A stretch of 50,307 nucleotides of DNA from a virus. The notes under the pieces are model-generated. The model was not told the origin of the DNA and ran no database searches. It worked only from the letters and a program-made list of their open reading frames with translations. Shown here in pieces: positions 6,161-13,430 of the stretch (the first letter of the stretch is position 1; every line of letters begins with the position of its first letter). Location: positions 1 to 50,307 of IMG/VR virus record IMGVR_UViG_3300038309_000012. One strand, given 5' to 3'. Position numbers and translations under genes: made by a program.

Positions 6161-6871
6161 ATGAATAATAGTAGAGAAGAAAAACAAGAGAGGACCATAG
6201 CTGTTAATGCAAGAATAGATATGGTCTCGTTAGCGGAGATGTTAGTTTATTTTAACTCTCAAGGGATTGGGATTAGTTCTATGAGTAGCTTGGTTAGTCA
6301 CTGTGTGGAACTTAGCCGGGGAATTTTGGATAGCAATGGGAAGTTAGAAAGTAAATTTAGTGCTGGTGAGGCATTTAGAGTGTTGACTGACTTAGGGATG
6401 ATTAATAGAAGTACTAAGAGTAGGAATTTGAAAAAGATAATGAATGCTATTAGGATGGAGAACTTGAGAGTTGAGGGTGAAAATCCTAGGAATTATGCAC
6501 CTTTGCAATATAATATGGTTCATAATAGCCATTCGGTAGAACCACCTAAGATTAATGTCACAAGTGATATAGTGCAAAAGGCAGTAGAAGAGTATAACAG
6601 ACAAGAGGACTTAGAGAAACAAAAGATGATTGAAGAGGCTAGAAATAGAGATAAGATTTTGTTAGAGCATTTAAGATCTCAAGGGCAATTAGTTGATTTA
6701 CCTGATAAGCCTGAAGAAAGAAGTAAGAAAGTAGTTAAAGATTGGAGACCTAGGAAGTTGACAGATGAGGAGTTGAGGGCTAAGGAGGAAGAAATTAGAA
6801 GGCGTGATGAGGAATTGAAGGAACAGATGGGAGTTATTCCTAGGGATGGAGTAGTTAAATTGGAAGAATAA
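6161..6871 (+). CDS. Coiled-coil early protein, possible DNA-binding N-terminus
   Basis: 236 residues. Residues about 10-55 (RTIAVNARIDMVSLAEML and following SSMSSLVSHCVELSRGIL) resemble a ribbon-helix-helix or short helical DNA-binding unit. The C-terminal half is highly charged with long Glu/Lys/Arg-rich helices likely to form coiled coils (EELRAKEEEIRRRDEELKEQ). Placement straight after the iteron-like region would fit an origin- or replication-associated protein, but I recognise no family. The ATG has AAAGGAG nearby. Confidence 0.6.
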   Translation: MNNSREEKQERTIAVNARIDMVSLAEMLVYFNSQGIGISSMSSLVSHCVELSRGILDSNGKLESKFSAGEAFRVLTDLGMINRSTKSRNLKKIMNAIRMENLRVEGENPRNYAPLQYNMVHNSHSVEPPKINVTSDIVQKAVEEYNRQEDLEKQKMIEEARNRDKILLEHLRSQGQLVDLPDKPEERSKKVVKDWRPRKLTDEELRAKEEEIRRRDEELKEQMGVIPRDGVVKLEE

Positions 6872-6882
6872 AGGAGAAAACT

Positions 6883-7032
6883 ATGTTTACATTATGGTTT
6901 GAGGGGTTAGTTTGGGTTATAGACGAGATTAATCCTGGTATATACAATAACACATACACTAGTGAAATACTATCAAAAGCTTTAGATAATGACTCGTGTA
7001 TGATAAAGCTCAGTAGATGGTTAATGTGGTAG
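6883..7032 (+). CDS. Hypothetical 49-residue protein
   Basis: AAGGAGAAAAC precedes ATG at 6883. It starts FTLWFEGLVWVIDEINPG and ends SRWLMW, with several Trp residues and a helical look. No family is recognised. The TAG stop at 7030-7032 is the left end of a palindrome copy, a pattern shared with known genes here, which supports the frame being real. Confidence 0.55.
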   Translation: MFTLWFEGLVWVIDEINPGIYNNTYTSEILSKALDNDSCMIKLSRWLMW

Positions 7033-7056
7033 ATTGTTTAAATTTTAAACAGCCTA
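7030..7056. repeat. 27-bp dispersed palindrome, copy 4
   Basis: Arms TAGATTGTTTAA and TTAAACAGCCTA with centre ATT. Its first three bases are the stop of the 49-residue gene. Only about 325 bases separate it from copy 5, the closest pair in the window. Confidence 0.85.
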
Positions 7057-7087
7057 AGTATAAATAAGAAGAATAAAAGGAGGAAGT

Positions 7088-7381
7088 ATGAAAAAAGTAG
7101 TGATTAACAGATGCTATGGTGGATTTGGACTGTCACATGAAGCTATCATGCGGATAGCAGAAATTAAAGGCATAAAATTATACACTGAGGATAATTTCGA
7201 TGTACATGGTATTTCCAGAGAAGATAAAACATTAGTAATGGTAGTAGAAGAATTAGGTGAAAAAGCTAATGGCGATTGTGCTGAATTAAAAATAATAGAA
7301 ATACCAAATGACGTTGAATATACAATAGAAGAATATGATGGTTCTGAATGGATAGCAGAGGTGCACAGAACATGGAGTTGA
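7088..7381 (+). CDS. Conserved phage protein (VINRCYGGFGLS family)
   Basis: 97 residues, starting KKVVINRCYGGFGLSHEAI and containing VVEELGEKANGDCAELKIIEIP and EEYDGSEWIAEVHRTW. This highly conserved small protein turns up in many phages and some bacteria, and I know of no established function. It is likely a compact alpha/beta fold. The ATG at 7088 has AAAGGAGGAAGT upstream. Palindrome copies flank it on both sides. Confidence 0.85.
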   Translation: MKKVVINRCYGGFGLSHEAIMRIAEIKGIKLYTEDNFDVHGISREDKTLVMVVEELGEKANGDCAELKIIEIPNDVEYTIEEYDGSEWIAEVHRTWS

Positions 7382-7382
7382 T

Positions 7383-7409
7383 TAGACCGTTTAAATTTTA
7401 AACAGTCTA
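7383..7409. repeat. 27-bp dispersed palindrome, copy 5
   Basis: Arms TAGACCGTTTAA and TTAAACAGTCTA with centre ATT. It starts one base after the TGA stop of the preceding gene and lies about 30 bases upstream of the TTGACC promoter candidate. Confidence 0.9.
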
Positions 7410-7440
7410 AGTATAAATCAACAAATTTAATTCCAACTAC

Positions 7441-7469
7441 TTGACCTACCATAAATGGTATGGTATGGT
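7441..7469 (+). promoter_or_regulatory. Possible sigma70-like promoter with dyad
   Basis: TTGACC at 7441-7446, 17-base spacer, TATGGT at 7464-7469 (four of six to consensus). TACCAT-AA-ATGGTA at 7447-7460 forms a dyad within the spacer and could be an operator. The gap before the next gene is about 130 bases, long for this tightly packed block. Confidence 0.35.
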
Positions 7470-7514
7470 TGAGGAAAATGTAGGTAAGGTTAACTTTAAC
7501 TAAGGAGAAAACAA

Positions 7515-7775
7515 ATGAAAAATTGCAACTATTGCTCAAATCGTGAATGTGTAGAACATGCCTCAATTGACGACAATAACAGAATTGAATTGCGTCATGC
7601 GCCAAACCCAAAACTAGACTGCAAAGGTTTTAAGGAATACCAGAAACCAACCTTCTCACTGATGGAACTTGCTATGAGAAAATCAATCCAGGAAGTTATC
7701 AGTTTGCTGGCAGCAGCAAAACTGCAAATCAAGACTGATAATTCCTACAGAGGATTTAACTTTGTAAAAGGCTAA
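7515..7775 (+). CDS. Cys-containing hypothetical protein
   Basis: 86 residues. The N-terminus KNCNYCSNRECVEHA has C-x2-C-x4-C-x2-H spacing, with a later Cys in KLDCKGFKEY, so a metal site is likely. The C-terminal half is helical (LMELAMRKSIQEVISLLAAAKLQ). The start has AAGGAGAAAACAA. A strong hairpin follows the stop. Function not recognised. Confidence 0.65.
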   Translation: MKNCNYCSNRECVEHASIDDNNRIELRHAPNPKLDCKGFKEYQKPTFSLMELAMRKSIQEVISLLAAAKLQIKTDNSYRGFNFVKG

Positions 7776-7785
7776 CCTGTTAACC

Positions 7786-7811
7786 AAAGGGATAGTTTCG
7801 GCTATCCCTTT
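7786..7811 (+). terminator. Strong intergenic hairpin, possible terminator or processing site
   Basis: AAAGGGATAG (7786-7795), six-base loop, CTATCCCTTT (7802-7811): ten perfect pairs. Only three T end the stem and AAAAGG follows, so classical termination would be partial. An mRNA end-protecting or processing role is equally possible. Confidence 0.55.
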
Positions 7812-7823
7812 AAAAGGAAACAA

Positions 7824-8129
7824 ATGGAAACTCTAAATACCTTAACAGAAAAGAAAGAACTAATAAGGGATTCTATCTTGGAAATTCTTTCGGAGTTGAA
7901 ACCTTTAGAGGTTAAATGCAAGCATTTGAATGACCAGTTATTTACTCTTCGTAAAGAATACGAAGAAATTGACTGGCAGTTAGCAATGGTAGACGGAAGG
8001 TATCAGGTGGTTGATACTAAGAAAGCTGCCAGTAAGGTGAAAGAAACTAACTTACCACCAGAAATTAAACAATTGCTGAAAATGAGCCCTGAGAAACTTC
8101 AACAGGTTATTGACATGTTGGAAGGATAA
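7824..8129 (+). CDS. Coiled-coil hypothetical protein
   Basis: 101 residues. Nearly the whole N-terminal 60 residues are a heptad-rich helix (ELIRDSILEILSELKPLE, LNDQLFTLRKEYEEIDWQLA). The C-terminus has PPEIKQLLKMSPEKLQQVIDML, a second helical unit. It is probably oligomeric. It sits a few bases before the next gene and follows the 7786 hairpin. No family assigned. Confidence 0.65.
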   Translation: METLNTLTEKKELIRDSILEILSELKPLEVKCKHLNDQLFTLRKEYEEIDWQLAMVDGRYQVVDTKKAASKVKETNLPPEIKQLLKMSPEKLQQVIDMLEG

Positions 8130-8136
8130 TAGTGTT

Positions 8137-8511
8137 ATGCGTAAACAACTTGCAAAAGTAAAGAGTGCAACTTTATCTATTAAAGATAGAGGAATATTAA
8201 CATTTTGGATTTCTGTAAACTATGAAGAAGGTTGTTCACAGGGAGTTGGTGGAGTATGCCTTGATACTTACGATAAACACAAGAAATGCAGAATAGGCAC
8301 AGCAGGAGGTCTAGAAATTATTCGCCAAATTCTATTGGCCTTCAACATAGATGATTTGCACCAACTAAAAGATAGGCACTTGTGGGTTCTTGGAGAAGGA
8401 GAAGGTTTTTCTTTTACTCCTAAAGGGGTACAACCACTTCGTACGGACAACTTTAAAGCTAAGCCGATTATATGGGATGATATTTTTATGTGGGTAGGCA
8501 CAGATAAGTGA
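8137..8511 (+). CDS. Conserved phage hypothetical protein
   Basis: 124 residues from ATG 8137; an upstream in-frame TTG at 8110 would overlap the previous gene and has no better ribosome site. Features are SIKDRGILTFWISVNYEEG, a Gly-rich QGVGGVCLD, GTAGGLEIIRQIL and KDRHLWVLGEGEG. This is a mixed beta/alpha pattern common in phage early genes of unknown role. The family resemblance is from recall of typical phage sequences, not from a search. Confidence 0.65.
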   Translation: MRKQLAKVKSATLSIKDRGILTFWISVNYEEGCSQGVGGVCLDTYDKHKKCRIGTAGGLEIIRQILLAFNIDDLHQLKDRHLWVLGEGEGFSFTPKGVQPLRTDNFKAKPIIWDDIFMWVGTDK

Positions 8512-8535
8512 TTGATATACTATAAGGAGAATAGA

Positions 8536-8739
8536 ATGAAACATTTAGAGAGAGAATATGAAAGCGCTGTAAACGTACCTTGGGCTAATGATATAAAATA
8601 CTTGAACGTGTGTAACTGGCCAAAAAAACAAATACTATGTGATGCTTGCTATACAAAACCTGGAGGATATATAAACCAAAAATACACTATAAATCTCTGG
8701 GTATGGCCACAAACTAAACCATTTAACGAGGAGGAATAA
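8536..8739 (+). CDS. Hypothetical 67-residue protein
   Basis: ATG 8536 is chosen over the TTG at 8512 because AAGGAGA lies five bases before it. The protein contains VCNWPKKQILCDACYTKPGG, with three Cys that could hold a metal, and a Trp-rich end (INLWVWPQTKPFNEEE). The stop abuts the next gene's ATG with GAGGAGG inside its own last codons, so translation is coupled. Function unknown. Confidence 0.6.
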   Translation: MKHLEREYESAVNVPWANDIKYLNVCNWPKKQILCDACYTKPGGYINQKYTINLWVWPQTKPFNEEE

Positions 8740-8952
8740 ATGCGTAGATTCGATGGAAAGACTATAGATAACATTCACTATGGTATTACAGAGTCTGGTT
8801 TTGACTATGTAGCAATCACTTTTATAGATAGTACTGCACTAAAAATAGTGGCCGATATAGAAGCACACGAAATACCTGTACTTAAATTACAAGAATTTTC
8901 TCCAAGAACAATAGAAATAGAGGATTTAGAATATGATCCAAACCTGCCATGA
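8740..8952 (+). CDS. Hypothetical 70-residue protein
   Basis: It starts RRFDGKTIDNIHYGI, continues with a beta-rich stretch (FDYVAITFIDSTALKIVADIEA), and ends EDLEYDPNLP. It is acidic and small and has no Cys. The start has a very strong GAGGAGGAATAA. It overlaps the next gene by 20 bases. No known family. Confidence 0.6.
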   Translation: MRRFDGKTIDNIHYGITESGFDYVAITFIDSTALKIVADIEAHEIPVLKLQEFSPRTIEIEDLEYDPNLP

Positions 8953-9127
8953 TTGCGAAGGAATAGGCTTTATTAGTGACATTTGCTACTATTGCAGCGG
9001 CTCTGGTGAAGGACCAACAGATGGGACAATCTGCAAGACTTGTAAAGGTACGGGCGAACTGAATGAAATTTGCTCTACTTGCAAAGGCTTAGGAGAGATA
9101 ACTATTAAAGAAAGAGGAAACCAATGA
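8933..9127 (+). CDS. DnaJ-type CxxCxGxG zinc-finger protein
   Basis: 64 residues with four Cys pairs: CHDCEGIG, CYYCSGSGEG, CKTCKGTGE and CSTCKGLGE. These are like the repeated zinc centres of DnaJ but without a J domain. Such stand-alone versions probably bind two zinc ions and act in protein or nucleic-acid binding. Its start is 20 bases inside the previous gene, and its TGA overlaps the next ATG (ATGA), so it is tightly coupled to the DNA-repair gene that follows. Confidence 0.75.
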   Translation: MIQTCHDCEGIGFISDICYYCSGSGEGPTDGTICKTCKGTGELNEICSTCKGLGEITIKERGNQ

Positions 9128-9483
9128 GACTATGGCATGTAGACCTCATCCCAAAATTACCAAGACAGCAACTACTTGGCCAGCATCGTGAATGCTGTGC
9201 ACTTCGTGGTAAGGGATGGGGAAAGAGGCATTCAACAGTAGATTATGTTTTTAAGTATCCTATTTCTAAACTTTTCTGCTATCATAAAAAAGTAATGGAC
9301 GAAATGCAGAGAAGAGGTTATAGTGTATCAGAGGAATGGAAACTGCCACAATACCGAGGTAAAGAATTATGTATAGACGATTCAATTCTTGACGCTTGGG
9401 ATGGTGCATGCTATCCTGAGCATAATGATAAATATTTTCAAGAATGCATAGAAAATCTTAAACGTAAAGGTATTGTTGTATAA
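9124..9483 (+). CDS. Pyrimidine-dimer DNA glycosylase family protein
   Basis: 119 residues opening MRLWHVDLIPKLPRQQLL, then GQHRECCALRGKGWGKRHSTV and later MDEMQRRGY and PQYRGKELC. This is the pattern of the T4 endonuclease V-like (Pyr_excise, TIGR02328) group, whose members are predicted to remove UV-induced dimers from DNA. In T4 endonuclease V the N-terminal amino group (Thr2), Arg and Glu residues are catalytic. Here conserved Arg and His residues near the N-terminus and RE in GQHRECC are visible. Activity is inferred from family, and many members are untested. It overlaps the zinc-finger gene by four bases. Confidence 0.75.
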   Translation: MRLWHVDLIPKLPRQQLLGQHRECCALRGKGWGKRHSTVDYVFKYPISKLFCYHKKVMDEMQRRGYSVSEEWKLPQYRGKELCIDDSILDAWDGACYPEHNDKYFQECIENLKRKGIVV

Positions 9484-9506
9484 AACAACTATGAAAGGAG
9501 AACTAA

Positions 9507-9821
9507 ATGATCCAAGGAAAAGACCTTGCATGGCATTATGATGCCTGTATCGAGATGTGGAATGAGATAGCAGAAGGGATGGATGCTAATGAGTCAGACT
9601 ATGATATTAGTGTCAAGAAAAAAACTACATTATGTAAAATGTATTATACTCATAGTAATTGCTTTGCTTGTGAAGCATTTAATTGCGATGACTGTCCATT
9701 TGCAGTATATGGTAATTGTGGTGAAATTGGCTCTCCTTACAAGAATTTCGAAGACCATAAAGGAACTCAACAAGACGCAATCGCCATAGCACAATTGTTT
9801 ATAGACTATTATCCTGAATAG
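9507..9821 (+). CDS. Cys-rich hypothetical protein
   Basis: 104 residues. The centre, CKMYYTHSNCFACEAFNCDDCPFAVYGNCG, has seven Cys in a cluster likely to bind zinc or another metal (interrupted here by prose only; the motif spans residues about 43-72). The N-terminus is acidic and helical. AAAGGAGAACTAA precedes the ATG. The TAG stop is the first three bases of a palindrome copy. Family not recognised. Confidence 0.6.
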   Translation: MIQGKDLAWHYDACIEMWNEIAEGMDANESDYDISVKKKTTLCKMYYTHSNCFACEAFNCDDCPFAVYGNCGEIGSPYKNFEDHKGTQQDAIAIAQLFIDYYPE

Positions 9822-9845
9822 ACTGTTTAATTTTTAAACAGTCTG
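9819..9845. repeat. 27-bp dispersed palindrome, copy 6
   Basis: Arms TAGACTGTTTAA and TTAAACAGTCTG with centre TTT, one base off a perfect 12-bp inverted repeat. TAG at 9819-9821 ends the Cys-rich gene. Confidence 0.9.
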
Positions 9846-9860
9846 AAAGTAAAGTAAGAT

Positions 9861-10100
9861 ATGAAACTCTTTCTATGCAAAACTCACAATTGTCACATAA
9901 CTACCAAAACCTGCCTAGCTCGACTCCGTAATACTACGTTTGGCTTTACTCATAAAAGGCGCCCTGATATGATTGATTCTGTACATCGGTGCTGGTATTG
10001 TGACCTAGGCAAAAAACTAGCAAAGGAGAACAATATTGAAAACCCTATTGAAAAGTCAAATAGTAGAAAAAAGAAAGAAAAGGTGGAAAGTGGTGAGTAA
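9861..10100 (+). CDS. Basic Cys/His protein, possible zinc-binding
   Basis: 79 residues. It has C-x4-C-H and a CWYC pair (residues about 45-48) that could coordinate zinc, and a Lys/Arg-rich tail (SNSRKKKEKVESGE) suited to nucleic-acid contact. It starts MKLFLCKTHNCHITTKTCLAR. The ribosome site is modest (AAAGTAAGAT). The end overlaps a tiny membrane-protein gene in another frame. Confidence 0.55.
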   Translation: MKLFLCKTHNCHITTKTCLARLRNTTFGFTHKRRPDMIDSVHRCWYCDLGKKLAKENNIENPIEKSNSRKKKEKVESGE

Positions 10101-10182
10101 TTTAGTTCTTGCCGTAGCATGGATTGCTATAGGATATTTGTTTATAGTAATCATGTTTTCTTTTGGAAAACCTTATAGGTAA
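10093..10182 (+). CDS. 29-residue single-span membrane protein
   Basis: GTG at 10093 with AAGGTGGAA upstream. The peptide SNLVLAVAWIAIGYLFIVIMFSF ends GKPYR: one complete transmembrane helix with a positive C-terminal end. It overlaps the previous gene by eight bases and precedes an AAAAAGGAGG ribosome site for the next. It is too short for family assignment, but the hydrophobic run is too clean to ignore. (Its membrane span is residues about 4-23.). Confidence 0.5.
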   Translation: MSNLVLAVAWIAIGYLFIVIMFSFGKPYR

Positions 10183-10196
10183 AAAGGAGGTATTTA

Positions 10197-10496
10197 ATGC
10201 TGCCTAACAAAAATGAAAGTGGTAATTCTTATCGAGGATATATACTTCTAGACCCTAATGGAGATTGGATAGTAGTACAGGAAATAGAAGAAGGAGTAGG
10301 TATTACGTTAACTATGCTGAATGATAGAAATGATAGGGCAGTATGTATGAAATTTTTGAACTCTATCACAGATAAAATATTTTGGAACTATGTAGTAAAT
10401 TGTATTAGAGAAGGGAAATATGCTTCACCTATCTCTACCTTTAAAAATACAGGTGGAAAGTCAGTTCCAGCATCAAGTTGCGCCTTCGCTATGTAA
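10197..10496 (+). CDS. Hypothetical 99-residue protein
   Basis: It starts LPNKNESGNSYRGYILLDPNGDWIV, with beta-strand-like segments in the first half and a helical second half containing FWNYVVNCIREGKY. It ends Ser/Ala/Cys-rich. ATG is preceded by AAAAAGGAGGTATTTA, among the strongest ribosome sites in the block. I do not recognise a family. Confidence 0.6.
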   Translation: MLPNKNESGNSYRGYILLDPNGDWIVVQEIEEGVGITLTMLNDRNDRAVCMKFLNSITDKIFWNYVVNCIREGKYASPISTFKNTGGKSVPASSCAFAM

Positions 10497-10507
10497 AAGG
10501 AGAAATT

Positions 10508-10666
10508 ATGATAGTAACTATGAAATCATTCATTGATGGTAAAGTAACTACCTTCAATCTAAGCAATTCTCATTGTGAAGTATTAGGCCTGGGAACTCCA
10601 GAATTCAAAAACTCATTCGAAACTTATTATCAAGCAGAACTACTGGCTATTACTAGGTACATTTAA
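10508..10666 (+). CDS. Hypothetical 52-residue protein
   Basis: ATG 10508 follows AAAAGGAGAAATT and is preferred to the upstream in-frame start at 10478, which lies inside the previous gene. It starts IVTMKSFIDGKVTTFNLS and ends YYQAELLAITRYI, a small alpha/beta protein. No recognisable motif. Confidence 0.5.
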   Translation: MIVTMKSFIDGKVTTFNLSNSHCEVLGLGTPEFKNSFETYYQAELLAITRYI

Positions 10667-10683
10667 ACTAAAGGAGAAAAACT

Positions 10684-10980
10684 ATGGGCAAATCACAAAA
10701 ATTAAACGCAGAATTGAAACAAACTCTTGACAAACTGGTAGAAATTTCAAAAGAAATGGGCACTAATGAAATTATGGCCGTTCCTGGGTATGTAATTTAC
10801 ATCGAATCCAGAGATGAAATCATCTCCTATGCAAATGCTCAAGCAAAGTTCATCCTAGAAAGCGCAAAGCTAAACATCGATATGCTATATCAACACATGC
10901 CTGCAGAATTCAACGAGATTGTGAAGTTAGTTCGCGATCTCGTAGTCAGTTCAGCTGAAAACGGTGGAATTGTGCATTAA
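10684..10980 (+). CDS. Helical hypothetical protein
   Basis: 98 residues, largely alpha-helical: KSQKLNAELKQTLDKLVEISKEMG, then EIISYANAQAKFILESAKLNID, then FNEIVKLVRDLVVSSAE. It has AAGGAGAAAACT before the ATG. It stands just before a noncoding stretch with a promoter-like TTGACA. Function unknown. Confidence 0.6.
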   Translation: MGKSQKLNAELKQTLDKLVEISKEMGTNEIMAVPGYVIYIESRDEIISYANAQAKFILESAKLNIDMLYQHMPAEFNEIVKLVRDLVVSSAENGGIVH

Positions 10981-11011
10981 TGCTGCGATTTAAAAATGTT
11001 TAAATTAATTG

Positions 11012-11040
11012 TTGACATTATGTTTAAAATGATTTAACAT
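11012..11040 (+). promoter_or_regulatory. Putative internal sigma70 promoter
   Basis: TTGACA at 11012-11017, 17-base spacer, TAACAT at 11035-11040. It lies in a 138-base gap, and the next gene (11119) has a hairpin in its leader, ACCGG/CCGGT at 11068-11082. The exact -35 and the gap size support it; the -10 is weak. Confidence 0.45.
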
Positions 11041-11118
11041 GGTTATGTAAATTTGATTCACACCTTGACCGGATTGGCCGGTCTAGACTAAAACTAAGTA
11101 AAACTAAGGAGAAAACAA

Positions 11119-11484
11119 ATGGTAAAGAAAGAGGTTAGCGCAACCGCAAAAGATGGTAATGAAGTAGTTGGTAATGTAACTGTGACCGTAAACTTTCCTG
11201 AAACTGTACAAGAAGCTCTGGATAATGGTATTTCAGAAGAAGCCCTTCTCAGCAATGCCTTTGCCAACTGGAAAGTAACGCTGCAAAGTGCAATTAGAAA
11301 TCGCCTCAAAGCTGGAAAATCTGTAGACGAAATCCAGGCTGACATGGACTCAGCGAAGATGGGCGTAACTATGACAGCCAACAAGGTGGACCCGCAGCAG
11401 GCCTTCATCAACAAATTTAAAACGGCAAATCCGGAAGAGCAGGCAAAAATGCTGGCACTACTTCAAGAAGCTGCGCAGGCCTAA
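11119..11484 (+). CDS. Conserved phage protein, unknown function
   Basis: 121 residues: an N-terminal beta-like part (EVVGNVTVTVNFPETVQEA), then NGISEEALLSNAFANWKVTLQSAIRNRLKAG, then a C-terminal helical tail ending EEQAKMLALLQEAAQA. It has its own candidate promoter, an AAGGAGAAAACAA ribosome site and a strong hairpin after the stop, suggesting an independently controlled, well expressed transcript. Family role not known. Confidence 0.65.
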   Translation: MVKKEVSATAKDGNEVVGNVTVTVNFPETVQEALDNGISEEALLSNAFANWKVTLQSAIRNRLKAGKSVDEIQADMDSAKMGVTMTANKVDPQQAFINKFKTANPEEQAKMLALLQEAAQA

Positions 11485-11493
11485 TTACATTAA

Positions 11494-11524
11494 AGTGAGG
11501 GTCAATGCTGGGTTGGCCCTCACT
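11494..11524 (+). terminator. Strong intergenic hairpin
   Basis: AGTGAGGGTCAA (11494-11505), loop of seven, TTGGCCCTCACT (11513-11524): twelve pairs including one G-U. No T run follows (AACAAAAC), so it may protect the 3' end or be a processing site rather than a classical intrinsic terminator. Confidence 0.55.
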
Positions 11525-11535
11525 AACAAAACAAA

Positions 11536-11562
11536 TAGTCTGTTCAAAAATTAAACAGTCTA
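11536..11562. repeat. 27-bp dispersed palindrome, copy 7
   Basis: Arms TAGTCTGTTCAA and TTAAACAGTCTA with centre AAA. The GTTCAA/TTAAAC arms cannot pair fully in the plus-strand RNA, which speaks for a DNA-level site. Confidence 0.85.
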
Positions 11563-11577
11563 AAAGGAATAAAAGCC

Positions 11578-11829
11578 ATGAAGAAAAGCCTTCACAAAAT
11601 CATACCTAACCAAAATAACTTCATTAAAATAGCTAAGTATTTATCAAGGAAGAAAAAAGTCTCTACTTTCATAGACTGCAATACTGTAAGTTATTACATT
11701 AATGGTGAGTATTCTACACAAGTAAAATACACTGTATCATATGTAGACGACGATAACAAAGTAGACCAATACAATTTTTATTCTTTTACTGATCTTCTAA
11801 TCCACTTCCACAAAGAAATGAAAGGATAG
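11578..11829 (+). CDS. Hypothetical 83-residue protein
   Basis: It has a basic N-terminus (KKSLHKIIPNQNNFIKIAKYLSRKKK) followed by a beta-rich, Tyr-rich segment (NTVSYYINGEYSTQVKYTVSYV) and a short helical end. It could bind nucleic acid but there is no known motif. It sits four bases before the DNA ligase and after a palindrome copy; the ribosome site is AAAAGGAATAAAAGCC. Confidence 0.55.
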   Translation: MKKSLHKIIPNQNNFIKIAKYLSRKKKVSTFIDCNTVSYYINGEYSTQVKYTVSYVDDDNKVDQYNFYSFTDLLIHFHKEMKG

Positions 11830-11833
11830 CATC

Positions 11834-12679
11834 ATGTCTACCTGGCAACGCTGGAAGGGGATTATGAAAGCATATCCCTTCGAAGAAAAACGTCTATCAA
11901 AATGGGCTCCACCGTTCATTGTTCAGCCTAAGTATGATGGAATTAGGTGTCGTGCCGTGCCTACTCCATCAGGCTATGTGCTTGTCTCTAGCGAAGAAAA
12001 CGTAATTAGTTCAGTACCGCACATAAATAAGTTTTTAAACGAGTCTAAGGTCCTTAGCAAAAGTAACATAGAATTCGATGGTGAACTATACATCCATGGA
12101 AAATCGTTCGAGGAAATAACTAGCATTACTCAACGAACTGTTAACTTGCATACTAATTACAAATCTATGTCATTTTACATATTTGATATAGTAAATGAGG
12201 ACGAACAGTTGAGAAGGTTGCTAGAGTTAAACAATTTATCTGATGAAATCTACGGACCTCTCTGGATCTCACCTTACTGGTTATGCAATAACCTTAATGA
12301 AGTAATGGAGCAGTATAGTAAGCTTATATCTGACGGCTACGAAGGTATAATTGTTAGGAACTTAATGGCTCATTATGAAAAGAAACGAAGTACCTACGTT
12401 ATGAAATTCAAGCCTAAGAAGTCAGATACTTATAGGATTCTAAGCTATGTAGAGGAGATTTCCATAGAAGGTAATCCAAAAGGTACTTTAGGCGCGCTAA
12501 TTTGTGCATCTGGAGACGGAAATACTTTTAATGTAGGTACTGGTTTCACAGAATCTCAGCGTAAACTATTATGGCTTAATAAGGAAACCTTACCTGGGAA
12601 AAAAGCACTAGTCGAATATCAACATATAACTTCAGGGAAAGGTGTTCCTAGATTCCCTGTATTTGTGAAGGTAATATAA
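11834..12679 (+). CDS. ATP-dependent DNA ligase
   Basis: 281 residues. The adenylation motif I is in VQPKYDGIRC near residue 33 (Lys receives AMP). Motif III-like FDGELY is near 76, motif IV YEGIIVRN near 171, and motif V MKFKPKK near 191. An OB-fold-sized C-terminal part follows. It is short, as in other phage minimal ligases. It seals nicks in replication and recombination together with the polymerase at 22029 and nuclease at 15029. AAAGGATAGC precedes the ATG. The stop overlaps the next ATG. Confidence 0.9.
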   Translation: MSTWQRWKGIMKAYPFEEKRLSKWAPPFIVQPKYDGIRCRAVPTPSGYVLVSSEENVISSVPHINKFLNESKVLSKSNIEFDGELYIHGKSFEEITSITQRTVNLHTNYKSMSFYIFDIVNEDEQLRRLLELNNLSDEIYGPLWISPYWLCNNLNEVMEQYSKLISDGYEGIIVRNLMAHYEKKRSTYVMKFKPKKSDTYRILSYVEEISIEGNPKGTLGALICASGDGNTFNVGTGFTESQRKLLWLNKETLPGKKALVEYQHITSGKGVPRFPVFVKVI

Positions 12680-13098
12680 TGGTTTATATAAACTATGAAT
12701 GCTATAACCAAGAAGTTCCAAACGGAACATTCGGAGGAGCAGTGTGTATGTGTGAAAAATGCCAGAAAGAACGAAATAAAAAAGAGTTAAAAGATCAGCA
12801 AGAAAAAACATGCCTCATGAACTTTAAAATAGAGAAAAATATACCTATTCCTAAGAAAAAAGGAAATACTAAAGGCAATCCAAATGGGTGTATAACAGTA
12901 TACCCTTTTGATGAAATGCTATATGGAGATTCATTCTTTGTGCCAATTACAGGAAAGAGAAAAATACATATCGCAAATTCACTTAGAATATGCGCTAAAA
13001 GAAAGAATGTAAAAGTCACTGTGCGTTTTGTAGAAGACGGTATTAGAGTTTGGAAAATAGGAGTAATAACTAACAACAAAGGAGAGCTAAAACAATGA
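12679..13098 (+). CDS. Zinc-ribbon hypothetical protein with conserved phage C-terminus
   Basis: 139 residues. The first 35 contain CYNQEV and a CMCEKC cluster, a probable metal site. The second half (YPFDEMLYGDSFFVP, NSLRICAKRKNVKVTVRFVEDGIRVWKIG) follows a plan I recognise from small early phage proteins of unknown role, which may indicate a fusion of a ribbon with that domain. It overlaps ligase by one base and the HIRAN gene by four, so it is translationally coupled to both. Confidence 0.6.
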   Translation: MVYINYECYNQEVPNGTFGGAVCMCEKCQKERNKKELKDQQEKTCLMNFKIEKNIPIPKKKGNTKGNPNGCITVYPFDEMLYGDSFFVPITGKRKIHIANSLRICAKRKNVKVTVRFVEDGIRVWKIGVITNNKGELKQ

Positions 13099-13430
13099 AA
13101 GAATTTTACATCGCTGGAGTACAATTTAGAATTAAAGAAAACCTGGAAGTCCTGAATGTAATTAAAGGACTAGAAATCGGAACTAAGCTTTCCTTAGTTC
13201 CTGAACCAACTAACCGTCACGATCCTAACGCTGTCAAGATCATTCACGAAGATGAAAATGGTAGTTATTTCCTCGGCTACGTTCCGGCCAAATTTAGCCC
13301 TGATGTTACAGCTGACCTTGAGATCTACGCACTTACAGATGTAATTTGTGAAGTGGTTGAGGTTAATACTGAGACTAAAACCTATGAGATGTGCAAGGTT
13401 AGAGTCTTTATTAATAAAGGAGAAAACTAA
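13095..13430 (+). CDS. HIRAN-domain protein
   Basis: 111 residues: FYIAGVQFRIKENL, then IGTKLSLVPEPTNRHDPNAVKII, then YFLGYVPAKFSPDV. The NxxDPNAV and LGYVP motifs are diagnostic of HIRAN, an OB-like fold known in HLTF-type proteins to bind 3' DNA ends and also found alone in phages and bacteria. It probably recognises damaged or stalled DNA ends. It lies between ligase and recombination genes, consistent with a repair role. Confidence 0.85.
   Translation: MKEFYIAGVQFRIKENLEVLNVIKGLEIGTKLSLVPEPTNRHDPNAVKIIHEDENGSYFLGYVPAKFSPDVTADLEIYALTDVICEVVEVNTETKTYEMCKVRVFINKGEN

Noticed and set aside
7114-7611. 165-codon minus-strand frame
   Set aside because: It spans two good plus-strand genes, a palindrome and a promoter-like gap, and is a shadow of them.
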